Positions 27,516 through 37,413 are shown, numbered from the stretch's first letter. The stretch is 64,000 nucleotides of DNA from Edaphobacter modestus (GCF_004217555.1 NZ_SHKW01000001.1:2232001-2296000); one strand, 5' to 3'. Translations and numbers: made by a program. Notes: generated by a model from the sequence alone, not told the origin.

Positions 27516-29198
27516 ATGCCGCGCGATCGTCGCCCCTTCTTCATTCTCCCTCTGGCCGCGCTGATTGCCGTCGTTCCTCTCCTCTTTCGCGGCTGCTCCT
27601 GCGGGCACGACTACGACTTTCACATCATCAACTGGTTCGAAGCGGCCCGGCAGCTTACTCATGGCACCCTCTACCCGCACTGGGCCTCTACTCCCGCATG
27701 GAATGCGGGGGAGCCCCGCTTCGTCTTCTATCCCCCACTCTCCTGGCTCATTGGCGCCGTCCTTGGCCTGGTCATGCCGTGGACCTGGACTCCCATCGCC
27801 TACACCTGGATTGCCCTTACAGCCGCCGGGCTCGCTCTCTATTACGCGGTCCGCAGCTATGCATCTCCCAACGCCGCGCTCGTCGCCGCAGCCATCTACC
27901 TAACCAATCCCTACATCCTCTACACCGCATACGAGCGCACGGCCTATGCGGAGCTGCTCGCCGCCGCCTGGCTTCCGCTGGCGCTTCACGCCGTACTACA
28001 AAAGCGCGTAACGATTCCCGCGGTAGCACTCCCCATCGCTCTGCTCTGGCTCACCAATGCCCCCGCGGCGGTTATGGGCTGCTACGCGATGGCATTCATC
28101 GTTCTTATCCGCCTCGCACTTCCCCACAAGAAAGATCGAGGCGGAACTTCAGCCCTCCGCCTGGCCCTGAACTCCACAGCCGGAGCGCTGCTCGGCCTCG
28201 GGCTCGCCGCTTTTTATCTTCTGCCTGCAGCGTACGAGCGCCGCTTCGTTCAGATCCACTTCGCCATCCTCCCCGGCCTTCGTCCCTGGGACAACTTCCT
28301 CTTCCAGCACACCACCGACCCGGAGCATGATGTAGTCCTCCGAAGCGCCTCCGCCGTCGCTCTGATTCTCATGGCACTCACGGCTCTTGCTCTGGTTTGG
28401 ATTCGATCAGCATCCATCAGGCACGATGCAGGGGGAACACAGAGCGACTCTTCCGAATACAGCACAGCTCCTCACCAGCTCATTACGCTTGTACTCGTCG
28501 CGCTGGCGATCCTGTTCATGCTTACTCCGCTCTCGGAACCGCTCTGGCGATATCTTCCCGAGTTCCGCTTTCTTCAGTTTCCCTGGCGCTTGTTGGCTGT
28601 CCTCGGCACCGTCTTCGGCATTGCTCTTGCTCGTGCACTTTCGCGCACTCCCCTTCGTGGCGGACTTACCGCTATCGTCTGCGCGACCGTCTTTGCTCTC
28701 CCGAGCTATTACGCCTTGCACGAATTCTGTTATCCGGAGGACACCGTTCCGGAACGTCTAGCTGTCTTCCACTCCGCGAATCCCGGTACCGACCCTACCG
28801 ACGAATACACCCCGACAACCGCTGACAACGACTCTCTCAGCCAGTCGAATCCTGGCTATTGGCTCGCCAGTTCGCCAGATGCCTCTCCTCCGCCATCCTC
28901 GGTACCTGGACCCGCACCACTTCAGCTTGACCTCTCGCCTGCCGCTCCCGCAACGCTCATCCTCAACCTGCGCAATTACCCTGCATGGCAAATCACACGG
29001 AACGGCTCGCGCATTTCCATACGTTTGCCTCGCAAAGATGGCCTCATCTCCATTCCGCTGGATGCGGGGCCGGCACATATTAAAATTACCTACGCCATGC
29101 TTCCGGATCAGCGGTTCGGCTATCTGCTAACCGCATTTTCCGTGATGCTTTACGCGGTCCTGCTCCTTCGCAATCGCCGCGCAACCCAAACCTACTGA
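27516..29198 (+). CDS. Polytopic membrane protein, glycosyltransferase-39-like, function unknown
   Basis: About 560 residues from ATG 27516 (the frame opens at 27432 with a non-hydrophobic lead). It has about ten hydrophobic helices. A first periplasmic loop holds CGHDYDFHIINWFEAARQL and an EPRFVFYPPLSW motif, in the style of GT-C type transferases that use polyprenyl-phosphate sugars. The C-terminal 150 residues form a soluble beta-rich domain (LILNLRNYPAWQI, RLPRKDGLISIPL). One more helix closes the protein. Homologues are often annotated simply as membrane proteins. It precedes ispA by 39 bases, which hints at a polyprenyl-lipid link but proves nothing. Confidence 0.6.
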   Translation: MPRDRRPFFILPLAALIAVVPLLFRGCSCGHDYDFHIINWFEAARQLTHGTLYPHWASTPAWNAGEPRFVFYPPLSWLIGAVLGLVMPWTWTPIAYTWIALTAAGLALYYAVRSYASPNAALVAAAIYLTNPYILYTAYERTAYAELLAAAWLPLALHAVLQKRVTIPAVALPIALLWLTNAPAAVMGCYAMAFIVLIRLALPHKKDRGGTSALRLALNSTAGALLGLGLAAFYLLPAAYERRFVQIHFAILPGLRPWDNFLFQHTTDPEHDVVLRSASAVALILMALTALALVWIRSASIRHDAGGTQSDSSEYSTAPHQLITLVLVALAILFMLTPLSEPLWRYLPEFRFLQFPWRLLAVLGTVFGIALARALSRTPLRGGLTAIVCATVFALPSYYALHEFCYPEDTVPERLAVFHSANPGTDPTDEYTPTTADNDSLSQSNPGYWLASSPDASPPPSSVPGPAPLQLDLSPAAPATLILNLRNYPAWQITRNGSRISIRLPRKDGLISIPLDAGPAHIKITYAMLPDQRFGYLLTAFSVMLYAVLLLRNRRATQTY

Positions 29199-29237
29199 AC
29201 CGAAACCACGCGCGCGCTGATTTATCATCAGCATCAG

Positions 29238-30176
29238 ATGAACCCTTTCGTACAAGATCTTCTTCGCTCCGGCGCCGAGCTGACCGACGCCGCTCTCGAG
29301 CGCCTGCTGCCCTCTCCCGACACTCAGCCCCATTCCATTCACCGGGCCATGCGCCACTCCGTCTTCGCTGGCGGAAAGCGTCTCCGCCCTATCTTGGCGA
29401 TGGAGGCCGCCCGCATGGTTTCCATCACAGGTGAGATCCCCTCAGGCGCAGCTGATCTCGGCGCAGCCATTGAGATGATTCATACTTACTCCCTCATCCA
29501 CGATGACCTGCCTGCCCTCGATAACGACGACCTGCGCCGCGGCCAGCCCACCTGCCATGTTGTCTTCGGCGAAGCCATCGCGATCCTCGCCGGCGACGCA
29601 CTCCAGACGCTCGCGTTTCAGACACTCTCTGCGTTGCCCACTCCGCCCGCCACTACCGTCTCCATCCTTCGTGAAGTATCACTCGCCATCGGCACCGGCG
29701 TCGGGCCTAACAGTCCGCTTCCTCCTGGCATGATCGGTGGCCAGGTGGTCGATATCGAATCGGAAGGAAAGCAGCCCACTGCCGAGCTGGTCGAGTCCAT
29801 CCACCGCGCCAAGACCGGAGCCCTCATCACCACCAGCATCGTCTCGGGCGGCATCTTCGGGCTCGCGCACATCGACCACGACTTTCACGCCGATACCATT
29901 GGACGCCTGCGGATCTTCGGCGAAAAAGCCGGTCTCGCCTTCCAGATCGTCGACGACGTTCTCGACGTGACGCAAAGCTCTGAAGAATTGGGCAAGACTG
30001 CTGGAAAGGACACCGCAAGCATCAAGGCCACCTGGCCCGCCGTCTTCGGCGTGGACCAGTCTCTGAAGGACGCCGAAGAGCTTATCGCCGACGCGTTCGC
30101 CGCCCTCGAACCCTTCGGCAAGGATGCTGAGCACCTGAAGGCGCTGGCGAGCTATCTCGTGGAACGCAAGCACTGA
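29238..30176 (+). CDS. ispA: Farnesyl/geranylgeranyl diphosphate synthase (IspA type)
   Basis: 312 residues. The first Asp-rich motif is DDLPALDNDDLRRG, beginning at D89-D90 with the DDx4D spacing of bacterial short-chain synthases. The second is QIVDDVLDVTQ. GGKRLRPIL and GDALQTLAF also match. It condenses isopentenyl diphosphate units into C15 or C20 allylic diphosphates for UppS, quinones and carotenoids. Chain length cannot be fixed by eye, but the insertion in the first motif is typical of FPP synthase of E. coli type. Confidence 0.93.
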   Translation: MNPFVQDLLRSGAELTDAALERLLPSPDTQPHSIHRAMRHSVFAGGKRLRPILAMEAARMVSITGEIPSGAADLGAAIEMIHTYSLIHDDLPALDNDDLRRGQPTCHVVFGEAIAILAGDALQTLAFQTLSALPTPPATTVSILREVSLAIGTGVGPNSPLPPGMIGGQVVDIESEGKQPTAELVESIHRAKTGALITTSIVSGGIFGLAHIDHDFHADTIGRLRIFGEKAGLAFQIVDDVLDVTQSSEELGKTAGKDTASIKATWPAVFGVDQSLKDAEELIADAFAALEPFGKDAEHLKALASYLVERKH

Positions 30177-30242
30177 TCAAACCGGGCTTCGGCCCACGGC
30201 TCTGGAGACGGCAACTCCGGGGGCTCAGCGAAAGCACGAAGT

Positions 30243-31241
30243 CTAATCCTTATCCTTGGAATGGCTGGTAAACCGGGGCAGAATAAACTCCTGTGCCAGC
30301 GCATTGGCCATCCGTCCGGCCGTAGTGACTGCCACACTGGTAAGAGTCTGGCTCGCTCCACGGTCCGCAGGCGGATAGTAGATATTCGAGAGCGAAGCCG
30401 AAGCCAGGTCCCCCCCAATGCTTGAGTAGTTGAATCCGTACTTACCGTTATCTCCCCTGCACCAAAAGGGATTCGTGATCGCATGCTTAAAACGGGATTT
30501 GTTCGTCCCCGTACCCTGATAGAAATAACGCGGGTCCTGGTGCAGCAACGAGGGAAGAATCGCGCCGCCGATCATGATGTCGGTGACACCACCGGCATAC
30601 ACTGCCCCGAAGCGCTGGCCATAGCCCTTCGCTCCCTGGACAAAGGCGGTATTATCCGACGCCTGGTAGACGCCGGCAAGAAACGCGGCTCCGCCGATAG
30701 TGACCGCATCCGTCGATGTCCGGGCAGCAAGCTTGAACTTCAGCTTGGTCGTAAGCGGCACCGTTCTGGGATCGTAGGCCACATAGAAGTTCGGAATGAC
30801 GCCGAAGACACGTTGCTTCTCTGCAGTCTTTACCTGCTCCGCGGCAAGCTCCTCTATGGAGACCGCGCTCACCGTCGTCTCAACCACGGCGATCGTGATC
30901 TTGATCGCCGCAAGATCGAACTCCTCACCCGGTTTCAGGATGATCTCCGGCGAGGTCCAGTCCCCAAAACCCTTCGCACTCACCTTCACGTGCCAGGGAA
31001 CCGCCGAACGGACATCCTTCAGGGTAAAAAAGCCGTCATCGTTTGTCAGAACGGCAGCTCGACCGCCGGAATCCGCTCCATCGAGCGTCACCGCCGCGCC
31101 CGGAACGATATCGCCATTCGCATCGGTTATGGTACCGATAATGCTTCCGGCCTGTGGCTCTGGTGCAGAGACTTGCTGGCACAGCGCATGAATCGATGAA
31201 AGAAATAGAAGAGAGATACAAAAAGCCCGAAAGATGCGCAT
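30243..31241 (-). CDS. Secreted protein with carboxypeptidase-regulatory-like domain
   Basis: 332 residues with a signal peptide (FRAFCISLLFLSSIHALC). Residues about 30-110 form a CarboxypepD_reg-like beta-sandwich (GSIIGTITDANGDIVPGAAVTL, DGFFTLKDV, WHVKVSAKGF), the same module that opens Oar-type receptors. The C-terminal 180 residues are Gly/Ala-rich and membrane-associating in style (GGVTDIMIGGAILPSLLH, DPRYFYQGTG). They match a type common among acidobacteria but without assigned function. It converges on ispA, leaving 66 bases between the stops. Confidence 0.7.
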   Translation of the reverse strand: MRIFRAFCISLLFLSSIHALCQQVSAPEPQAGSIIGTITDANGDIVPGAAVTLDGADSGGRAAVLTNDDGFFTLKDVRSAVPWHVKVSAKGFGDWTSPEIILKPGEEFDLAAIKITIAVVETTVSAVSIEELAAEQVKTAEKQRVFGVIPNFYVAYDPRTVPLTTKLKFKLAARTSTDAVTIGGAAFLAGVYQASDNTAFVQGAKGYGQRFGAVYAGGVTDIMIGGAILPSLLHQDPRYFYQGTGTNKSRFKHAITNPFWCRGDNGKYGFNYSSIGGDLASASLSNIYYPPADRGASQTLTSVAVTTAGRMANALAQEFILPRFTSHSKDKD

Positions 31242-31405
31242 AGTTAAACTGTCTCTAGAGCAGACGAAGCGGCATCCTCGAACGATTCAGGAGTTAAGCG
31301 ATTCTGAGGGGAAATCAACGTATTTTTTTACAAATGCTCGATATCTGGCCTCACTGCCGACCTACGAGGAGAAAAAAGGGATCAAATAATCGCACTTCCG
31401 CACAC

Positions 31406-31810
31406 TCAACCTGCTGCGATGTACTCCTCAGCGGTTACATGGCGGCCCCAAACCACATTCTTCCCGGTCTCATCGGACTCCTGCATCGCCAGATGCACCA
31501 TGGTATGAGTGGCATCAGCACCATGCCAATGATTTTCGTTCGCTTCAATCACCACCACATCCCCTGAGCGGATCCTCTTCGCCGGTTCTCCCTCCAGTTG
31601 GATCCATCCGGTACCGGACGTGACGTGCAGCACCTGTCGAACCGGATGCGTATGCCAGGCGGTCCGTGCGCCGGGAGCATAGGTTACGTAGAGCGCCTGC
31701 AACCGCGACAGCCCGCCAGGCTCAACCACCGCATCCATCCATGCATCCCCGGAAAACCACGCCTCCGGAGCCTTCTTGCACCCGCGCTCTCCATTGCCAA
31801 AAATCTTCAT
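31406..31810 (-). CDS. Cupin-domain protein
   Basis: 134 residues. The cupin metal-site motif is complete: the first part PGARTAWHTHPVRQVLHV supplies two His and the second part (SGDVVVIEANENHWHGA) supplies the third. Small cupins of this form include (R)-mandelonitrile lyases and partners of carboxymuconolactone decarboxylases, but many are uncharacterised. It is a single gene, divergent from the DUF59 gene with about 60 bases between them. Confidence 0.82.
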   Translation of the reverse strand: MKIFGNGERGCKKAPEAWFSGDAWMDAVVEPGGLSRLQALYVTYAPGARTAWHTHPVRQVLHVTSGTGWIQLEGEPAKRIRSGDVVVIEANENHWHGADATHTMVHLAMQESDETGKNVVWGRHVTAEEYIAAG

Positions 31811-31868
31811 GCCGCAACTTTAGCATCGATCGCTTACAGAATATTCACCGGCTATCATCAAGTTAGCG

Positions 31869-32240
31869 ATGCTCACCGAATCCGACATTCTTACAGCGCT
31901 CCGCGACTGCTACGACCCCACGCTTCCCTGCAATATCATCGATCTGGGCCTCGTCCATGCCATCCAGGTCTCTGCCGATCCCGAAGCTCCCGGCGCTGGA
32001 ATTCCTGGAGTTCCCCAGAAATATCGCATCCACATCGAATTCTCCCTGACAAATCCCACCGAGGAGACCGAGGCGCAGTTGACCGCGCAGATCAGAAACC
32101 GTCTCGCCGGTCTCGAAGAAGCCGGAGAGACGACAGTCGTCTTTGTCAGCCAGCCATCCTGGAATCCCCAACAAATCACTCCCGAAGGCCGCCGCATTCT
32201 CGGTCTCGACGGCAACCCCAATCTCGTCCAGATCCGTTAG
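31869..32240 (+). CDS. DUF59 / MIP18-family iron-sulfur assembly protein
   Basis: 123 residues. The start matches the family (ILTALRDCYDPTLPCNIIDLGLV with a conserved DP and Cys), followed by a beta-alpha core. It ends with ...WNPQQITPEGRRILGL, the usual TPEGRRxLG tail. Family members (SufT, PaaD, CIAO2-like) help deliver Fe-S clusters. A loop of Pro/Gly residues (about 40-52) is inserted relative to short homologues. The methyltransferase gene follows after six bases. No suf genes are adjacent. Confidence 0.82.
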   Translation: MLTESDILTALRDCYDPTLPCNIIDLGLVHAIQVSADPEAPGAGIPGVPQKYRIHIEFSLTNPTEETEAQLTAQIRNRLAGLEEAGETTVVFVSQPSWNPQQITPEGRRILGLDGNPNLVQIR

Positions 32241-32246
32241 GTCCTC

Positions 32247-33032
32247 ATGTCTTCGAAGCCCTCCCAAACCAGGGTGCAACCGATCCGCCCTCGCGACCTG
32301 CTCAGAGCCACCTCGGTTCCCGTCCACCCGTTCGATCAGATTCACGGAACCGACACCAGCGGTCTCGTACCCGCAAGCGACCTCGTTACCGGGCATCCGA
32401 ACGACGAGCACGTTACCGCTTATTACGCGGTGGCGCCTTCCATTCTCCGCTCCCTGGTAGAGCGCTGGAACCAGACCAATCCTCCACACCACATCACCGA
32501 CTACACATTTCTCGACATCGGCGCAGGCAAAGGCAGAGCCGTTCTTCTTGCCAGTGAGCTTCCCTTTCGCCAGGTCGTCGGCGTTGAGCTCAATCCCGCA
32601 ATGGCTGCCGTAGCTGAGGCCAATGCTGCCCTGTGGCGCCGGGAACATGCCTCTGATCCCACTGCCCCGGCAATCGCGCCGATACGCATCCTTGAGGACG
32701 ATGCCCTTAACCTGCCGCTGCCTTCCACACCAACCCTTGTCTTCCTCTTCCACCCGTTTGAAGATCCGGTCCTTAAAGCGCTGCTCCGGCGCATCGAGAC
32801 TGCATTTGCCGACCGCCCGGGAACTGTGGATGTGCTCTACGTAAACGCCGAACACGAAGCCATCCTCAACCGCCATGCTGCCTTCCAGCTGCTCTGGCAG
32901 GGCCAGGTTCCCATGAGCCCCGAAGACCACGCCGCCGACCTCGAAGCCATCGCGCAGCAGACTGAGTACGGATCGACCGGCGACGAGCTCTGCGCGATCT
33001 ATCGCTATGTGGGCCGTAGCCACAAGTCTTAG
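32247..33032 (+). CDS. Class I SAM-dependent methyltransferase
   Basis: 261 residues. The SAM-binding motif I is FLDIGAGKGRAVLLA, with the acidic end of strand two in VVGVELNP and motif IV around LVFLFHPFED. The substrate is unknown. The N-terminal 60 residues precede the Rossmann fold and include a VHPFDQIHGTDTSGLV segment. It begins six bases after the DUF59 gene, suggesting co-expression. A strong convergent terminator follows at 33059-33106. Confidence 0.82.
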   Translation: MSSKPSQTRVQPIRPRDLLRATSVPVHPFDQIHGTDTSGLVPASDLVTGHPNDEHVTAYYAVAPSILRSLVERWNQTNPPHHITDYTFLDIGAGKGRAVLLASELPFRQVVGVELNPAMAAVAEANAALWRREHASDPTAPAIAPIRILEDDALNLPLPSTPTLVFLFHPFEDPVLKALLRRIETAFADRPGTVDVLYVNAEHEAILNRHAAFQLLWQGQVPMSPEDHAADLEAIAQQTEYGSTGDELCAIYRYVGRSHKS

Positions 33033-33058
33033 GAAAACAGCAGAGGCGGATCACAAAG

Positions 33059-33106
33059 AAAGGGACACCTGCACAGAGCCAGAATGGCTCGTGCAGGTGT
33101 CCCTTT
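33059..33106. terminator. Strong convergent terminator between methyltransferase gene and rplK
   Basis: A 16-bp outer stem (33059-33074 with 33091-33106, reading AAAGGGACACCTGCAC) continues after a one-base bulge into a 5-bp inner stem (GAGCC/GGCTC) around loop AGAAT. The ends are A-rich on the left and T on the right (CCCTTT). It serves both the plus-strand methyltransferase and the minus-strand ribosomal operon. Confidence 0.8.
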
Positions 33107-33128
33107 GGATCAACAGAAATATCTTGGT

Positions 33129-33566
33129 TTAGGCGACGACGTCGATGCCCATGGAACGGGCAGTTCCGCGAATTGTCTTCGCGGCAGCCTCGACCGAGGC
33201 GGCATTCATATCGGGCATCTTCTGCTTGGCGATCTCGAGAATCTGCTTCTCGGTGACCTTGCCCTTCTTCTCCTTGTTCGGAGTTCCCGATCCCTTCTCG
33301 ATGCCGGCAGCCTTCAGCAGAAGCACCGGAGCCGGAGGGGTCTTGGTGACGAAGCTGAAGGTACGATCGGCGTAGACCGAGATCACAACCGGAACCGTGA
33401 GACCAACCAGCGCCGGGTCCTTGCTTGTGCGCTCGTTGAACTGCTTGCAGAACTCCATGATGTTGACCTGCGCCTGACCAAGCGCAGGGCCGACCGGGGG
33501 AGCAGGGGTCGCCTTGCCCGCCACGATCTGAAGCTTGACGTATCCGGTAATCTTCTTCGGTGCCAT
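33129..33566 (-). CDS. rplK: 50S ribosomal protein L11
   Basis: 145 residues, full length. Typical sequence [37 protein letters not shown] (read in halves) binds the 23S GTPase centre. The C-terminal domain contains [28 protein letters not shown]11 organises the factor-binding stalk base and is needed for the stringent-response activation of RelA. It follows nusG by 109 bases. The gene after it would normally be rplA (L1); here the operon ends instead at a strong hairpin. Confidence 0.97.
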   Translation of the reverse strand: MAPKKITGYVKLQIVAGKATPAPPVGPALGQAQVNIMEFCKQFNERTSKDPALVGLTVPVVISVYADRTFSFVTKTPPAPVLLLKAAGIEKGSGTPNKEKKGKVTEKQILEIAKQKMPDMNAASVEAAAKTIRGTARSMGIDVVA

Positions 33567-33674
33567 TCAGGTAAATCCTCTTACGCTTCCAGCGGCGACC
33601 TCACGGCCGTCTCGCTTAATTTTGATATTTCCAAACTCACTTGCAGGCGGCAAGACTCACAGCGGCCGCACCAA

Positions 33675-34319
33675 CTACTCGACAACCTTGTCCACTTTCG
33701 AGAACTCAATCTCAACCGGGGTGGAACGGCCGAAGATGCTGACCATCACCTTGAGGGTCTGCTTGTCTTCGTTGATCTCATCGACCGCGCCGGTAAAGTT
33801 CGCGAACGGACCCTCGTTGATGCGAACCTGTTCGCCCTTGTCGAACTTGATCTTGAGCGTCGGCTTATCCTTCGAAACGTCCGTACGAAAGAGAATCGAG
33901 CTGACTTCTTTTTCGGAGAGCGCGACCGGATTGTCTCCCGTTCCAAGAAAGCCGGTAACACGCGGCGTGTTCTTGATCACGTGCCAGAGATCGTTGTCGA
34001 GATCCATTTCGATCAGGACGTAGCCGGGAAGGAAGACCCGCTCAATGGTGTATTTCTTTCCGTTGCGCAGCTCTGTTACAGGTTCGGTCGGGATCATGAT
34101 CCGGCCGATCCTGTTCTGCAGGCCAAAGGCAGTGATGCGGCTCTCCAGCGACTCGCGCACCTTGCGCTCAAAGCCGGAGTAGGCGTGGATGATGTACCAC
34201 TTAAAACTCTCGTTGACCGGCGGAGCCAGCTGCTCGGCTGGTTGCTCGGAGGACGAGTCGCCACCTGCGTTCAACGCGTCAGGGTTTTGCTCTTCCGGAT
34301 TCTGCTGCTCTTCCGCCAT
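33675..34319 (-). CDS. nusG: Transcription termination/antitermination protein NusG
   Basis: About 214 residues from ATG 34319, with an AGAAGG site eight bases before it; the frame opens at 34340. A Gln/Glu/Ser-rich extension of about 35 residues precedes the NGN domain (WYIIHAYSGFERKVRESL). The KOW domain lies at the end (GEQVRINEGPFANFTGAVDEI). NusG binds RNA polymerase, stimulates elongation and couples it with Rho or ribosomes. The acidic N-terminal extension is longer than in E. coli. It follows secE closely as in most bacteria. Confidence 0.96.
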   Translation of the reverse strand: MAEEQQNPEEQNPDALNAGGDSSSEQPAEQLAPPVNESFKWYIIHAYSGFERKVRESLESRITAFGLQNRIGRIMIPTEPVTELRNGKKYTIERVFLPGYVLIEMDLDNDLWHVIKNTPRVTGFLGTGDNPVALSEKEVSSILFRTDVSKDKPTLKIKFDKGEQVRINEGPFANFTGAVDEINEDKQTLKVMVSIFGRSTPVEIEFSKVDKVVE

Positions 34320-34380
34320 GGTTGTGCCTTCTTCACGCATCGTGTCTTGTCTCTACATCAAGCCGGTACGCGGCTGAATT

Positions 34381-34638
34381 CTACTTTGTCGCCGCCCCGA
34401 GAACGGCCTCGACGGCTCGCCCGATAACGTTATCCACCAGCCAGAAATACGCCGCGAAGATGAAAACCGTGATGATGACCACAGTTGTCGTCGACTGCAC
34501 TTCGGCGCGCGACGGCCAGACAACCTTGCGCATCTCGCTGCGCACATCCCTGAGAAAGCTGCTCACGCGCTCAGGCAGCGATTTCAGCTGCTGCATTCCG
34601 GCGTTGGTCTGTTCGGCTACCGCTATTGTCTTGGCCAT
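34381..34638 (-). CDS. secE: Preprotein translocase subunit SecE
   Basis: 85 residues, the short one-helix form. The amphipathic signature FLRDVRSEMRKVVWPSRAEV precedes the single membrane helix (TTVVIITVFIFAAYFWLV). SecE clamps SecY in the protein-export channel. It lies between tRNA-Trp and nusG, the universal arrangement. Confidence 0.95.
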   Translation of the reverse strand: MAKTIAVAEQTNAGMQQLKSLPERVSSFLRDVRSEMRKVVWPSRAEVQSTTTVVIITVFIFAAYFWLVDNVIGRAVEAVLGAATK

Positions 34639-34711
34639 AATGCCGCCTCAAATCTTCGTTTGCTACTTATGCCTTCTAGTGGCCGTTCTACCCTGGTGCT
34701 CTCGGGAAGAA

Positions 34712-34787
34712 TGGCGGGGGAGCTCGGATTCGAACCGAGAAGTTCGGTTTTGGAGACCGACAGTTTAACCGTTGAGCTTACTCCCCC
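34712..34787 (-). tRNA. tRNA-Trp (anticodon CCA)
   Basis: 76 bases including an encoded CCA. The 7-bp acceptor stem is GGGGGAG/CTCCCCC. The anticodon stem encloses loop CTCCAAA, with anticodon CCA. The T arm GGTTCGAATCC is standard. It sits between rpmG and secE, the usual place for trpT in many bacteria. Confidence 0.95.
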
Positions 34788-34849
34788 GGAAAAGCTGCTA
34801 AGTTAGCGTCCACTTCCCGGACAACCTAACAGCCACGGCTAAAATCTGC

Positions 34850-34999
34850 TTACTTCGTCTCTTTGTGGTCCGTGTGCTTCCTGCAGGTGTTGCAGAACTT
34901 TGAGAACTCGAGGCGGCCAGTGGTCGTCTTCTTGTTCTTCGTCGTCGAGTAGTTCCGGTTCTTGCACTCCGGGCACTGGAGGGTAATAATCTCGCGCAT
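34850..34999 (-). CDS. rpmG: 50S ribosomal protein L33
   Basis: 49 residues; ATG 34999 is preceded by GAAGGAGAA. The protein begins [20 protein letters not shown] and holds two zinc-binding pairs (CPEC and CNTC). It is therefore the Cys-containing, zinc-dependent form rather than the Cys-free paralogue used under zinc limitation. It lies in the order tuf-rpmG-tRNA-Trp-secE-nusG. A predicted hairpin (35117-35157) lies between tuf and this gene. Confidence 0.95.
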   Translation of the reverse strand: MREIITLQCPECKNRNYSTTKNKKTTTGRLEFSKFCNTCRKHTDHKETK

Positions 35000-35116
35000 T
35001 GTGGTGTTCTCCTTCTCATTGGCCAGCCACTTCGACTGGCAAGCAGCTTGTACGGGTTACCCCCGACACGCCGCGACGCAGGGCTTATTGGCCCCTGCTG
35101 CCAAATCCTGAGTTGT

Positions 35117-35157
35117 AAAGCGGAGAGAGGAGCGGTCAGGCCACGCTCATCCGCTTT
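35117..35157. other. Two-part hairpin between tuf and rpmG
   Basis: The outer arms AAAGCGGA (35117-35124) and TCCGCTTT (35150-35157) enclose an inner pair GAGCG/CGCTC (35130-35134, 35144-35148). A T-run follows on the plus strand only, whereas the genes here are on the minus strand. It could be a leader or processing structure of the rpmG transcript. Confidence 0.35.
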
Positions 35158-35218
35158 TTATTATCCCATGAAGTCCCCGATTATGAAACAACTCGGGAAG
35201 GGAAAAAGTCTTCGAGAG

Positions 35219-35245
35219 AAAAGGCGGCGAGCTATGCCCGCCGCC
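35219..35245 (-). terminator. Rho-independent terminator after tuf
   Basis: Read on the minus strand, GGCGGCG (35245-35239) pairs with CGCCGCC (35229-35223) around a 9-base loop. A run of U from the four A at 35219-35222 follows. It lies about 30 bases after the tuf stop and would separate tuf from rpmG, at least partly. Confidence 0.6.
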
Positions 35246-35273
35246 GCAATCTCTGATGATTCAGCGTTACAGC

Positions 35274-36461
<1,188 letters not shown>

Positions 36462-36530
36462 TGCTCTCTCCGTCTCGTAGGGTTGGCCGGCGATCTGCCG
36501 GCGGGTTCAAATCAAACTTCCAAAACCGTC

Positions 36531-36851
36531 TCAGTAATACGCGTACAGCCGGAAGAACCTCTGCCGAAGCTCAGGAGCAACACGCTCCAGGCTGGCCAGA
36601 TACAGCTCGCGAATCTGCCCCTGGTCACCGTCCGGAAGGCTGGCATATTCGCCTGCCGTCTTCTTCCCGAGAAGACCCTTTTTCAGGACATCCTCGAACT
36701 CACGGATGCGAACGCCCTGGCGATCCAGCGACCTGAGAAATTCAGTCACTTTACCAGCCGAGAAAGCTGACTCGATCGATGTCTTCACTGCTCCGAACGC
36801 GACAGGGTCTGCGATCGGAAGTACCGGCTGCTCATTCAACGTGCTCAACAA
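36531..36851 (-). CDS. Unknown 106-residue protein between tRNA-Gly and tuf
   Basis: 106 residues from ATG 36851. Mostly helical and charged, no signal peptide or membrane segment. Segments such as FLRSLDRQGVRIREFEDVLKKG and SLPDGDQGQIRELYLASLERV suggest a helical bundle. It ends in aromatic RQRFFRLYAYY. I recognise no family. It begins 28 bases after the tRNA-Gly gene and ends 69 bases before tuf. It is therefore transcribed with one of the most strongly expressed operons in the cell, which argues that it is real and translation-related. Confidence 0.65.
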   Translation of the reverse strand: MLSTLNEQPVLPIADPVAFGAVKTSIESAFSAGKVTEFLRSLDRQGVRIREFEDVLKKGLLGKKTAGEYASLPDGDQGQIRELYLASLERVAPELRQRFFRLYAYY

Positions 36852-36879
36852 ACTCTCCTGCGGCGCACCTTCGAAACTT

Positions 36880-36954
36880 TGGAGCGGGAGACGGGAATCG
36901 AACCCGCGACCAACAGCTTGGAAGGCTGTGACTCTACCACTGAGTTACTCCCGC
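36880..36954 (-). tRNA. tRNA-Gly (anticodon TCC)
   Basis: 75 bases with encoded CCA. Acceptor stem GCGGGAG/CTCCCGC; anticodon stem ACAGC/GCTGT around loop CTTCCAA gives anticodon TCC. T arm GGTTCGATTCC. Third position of the tRNA cluster upstream of tuf (glyT equivalent). Confidence 0.95.
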
Positions 36955-37002
36955 AACTGCCATCGCAGTGTCCAGTTTCTGGACTAAGTCGACAGCCTAA
37001 TC

Positions 37003-37077
<75 letters not shown>

Positions 37078-37100
37078 CTTTTACAACCAACTCAACAATC

Positions 37101-37274
37101 CTACCGCGAACGCAGCCATCCGAGCGTTACGCGAAAGGCAAAAAAACCTAACAGGAGCCACGTCAGCGACTGAAGCCTGCCTGGATCCATCGTGCGCCAG
37201 ACCAGAATCGCCACAAATGCCAGGACGGCCAGCGCAACTGCCATTCTTCCGCTGCCGGCAGGGCTGAAGTCCAA
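37101..37274 (-). CDS. Possible small membrane protein inside the tRNA cluster (57 aa)
   Basis: TTG 37274 is preceded by AGGGGAG with a 5-base spacer; the alternative ATG 37244 gives 47 residues. From the ATG the product reads MAVALAVLAFVAILVW, then RTMDPGRLQS, a second hydrophobic stretch (LTWLLLGFFAF), and a basic end RVTLGWLRSR. Two membrane helices with a short polar turn are predicted. It fills the gap between tRNA-Tyr and tRNA-Thr(GGT) on the transcribed strand. I recognise no family, and a chance ORF is possible. Confidence 0.45.
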   Translation of the reverse strand: MDFSPAGSGRMAVALAVLAFVAILVWRTMDPGRLQSLTWLLLGFFAFRVTLGWLRSR

Positions 37275-37326
37275 AAACGCTCCCCTGTTTCTACAACAAA
37301 ACCAACTACAACTGCATGAAACTTAG

Positions 37327-37413
37327 TGGTGCACAGGGGAGGATTCGAACCTCCGTAGCGCGTTGCGCGGCAGATTTACAGTCTGCTGCCATTAACCACT
37401 CGGCCACCTGTGC
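37327..37413 (-). tRNA. tRNA-Tyr (anticodon GTA)
   Basis: 87 bases with encoded CCA and a long variable arm, as expected for bacterial tRNA-Tyr. Acceptor stem GCACAGG/CCTGTGC; anticodon stem GCAGA/TCTGC around CTGTAAA gives GTA. T arm GGTTCGAATCC. Confidence 0.95.

Noticed and set aside
33084..34427. A 447-codon open frame opposite rplK, nusG and part of secE
   Set aside because: Spans three ribosomal-operon genes in antisense and has no recognisable motif.
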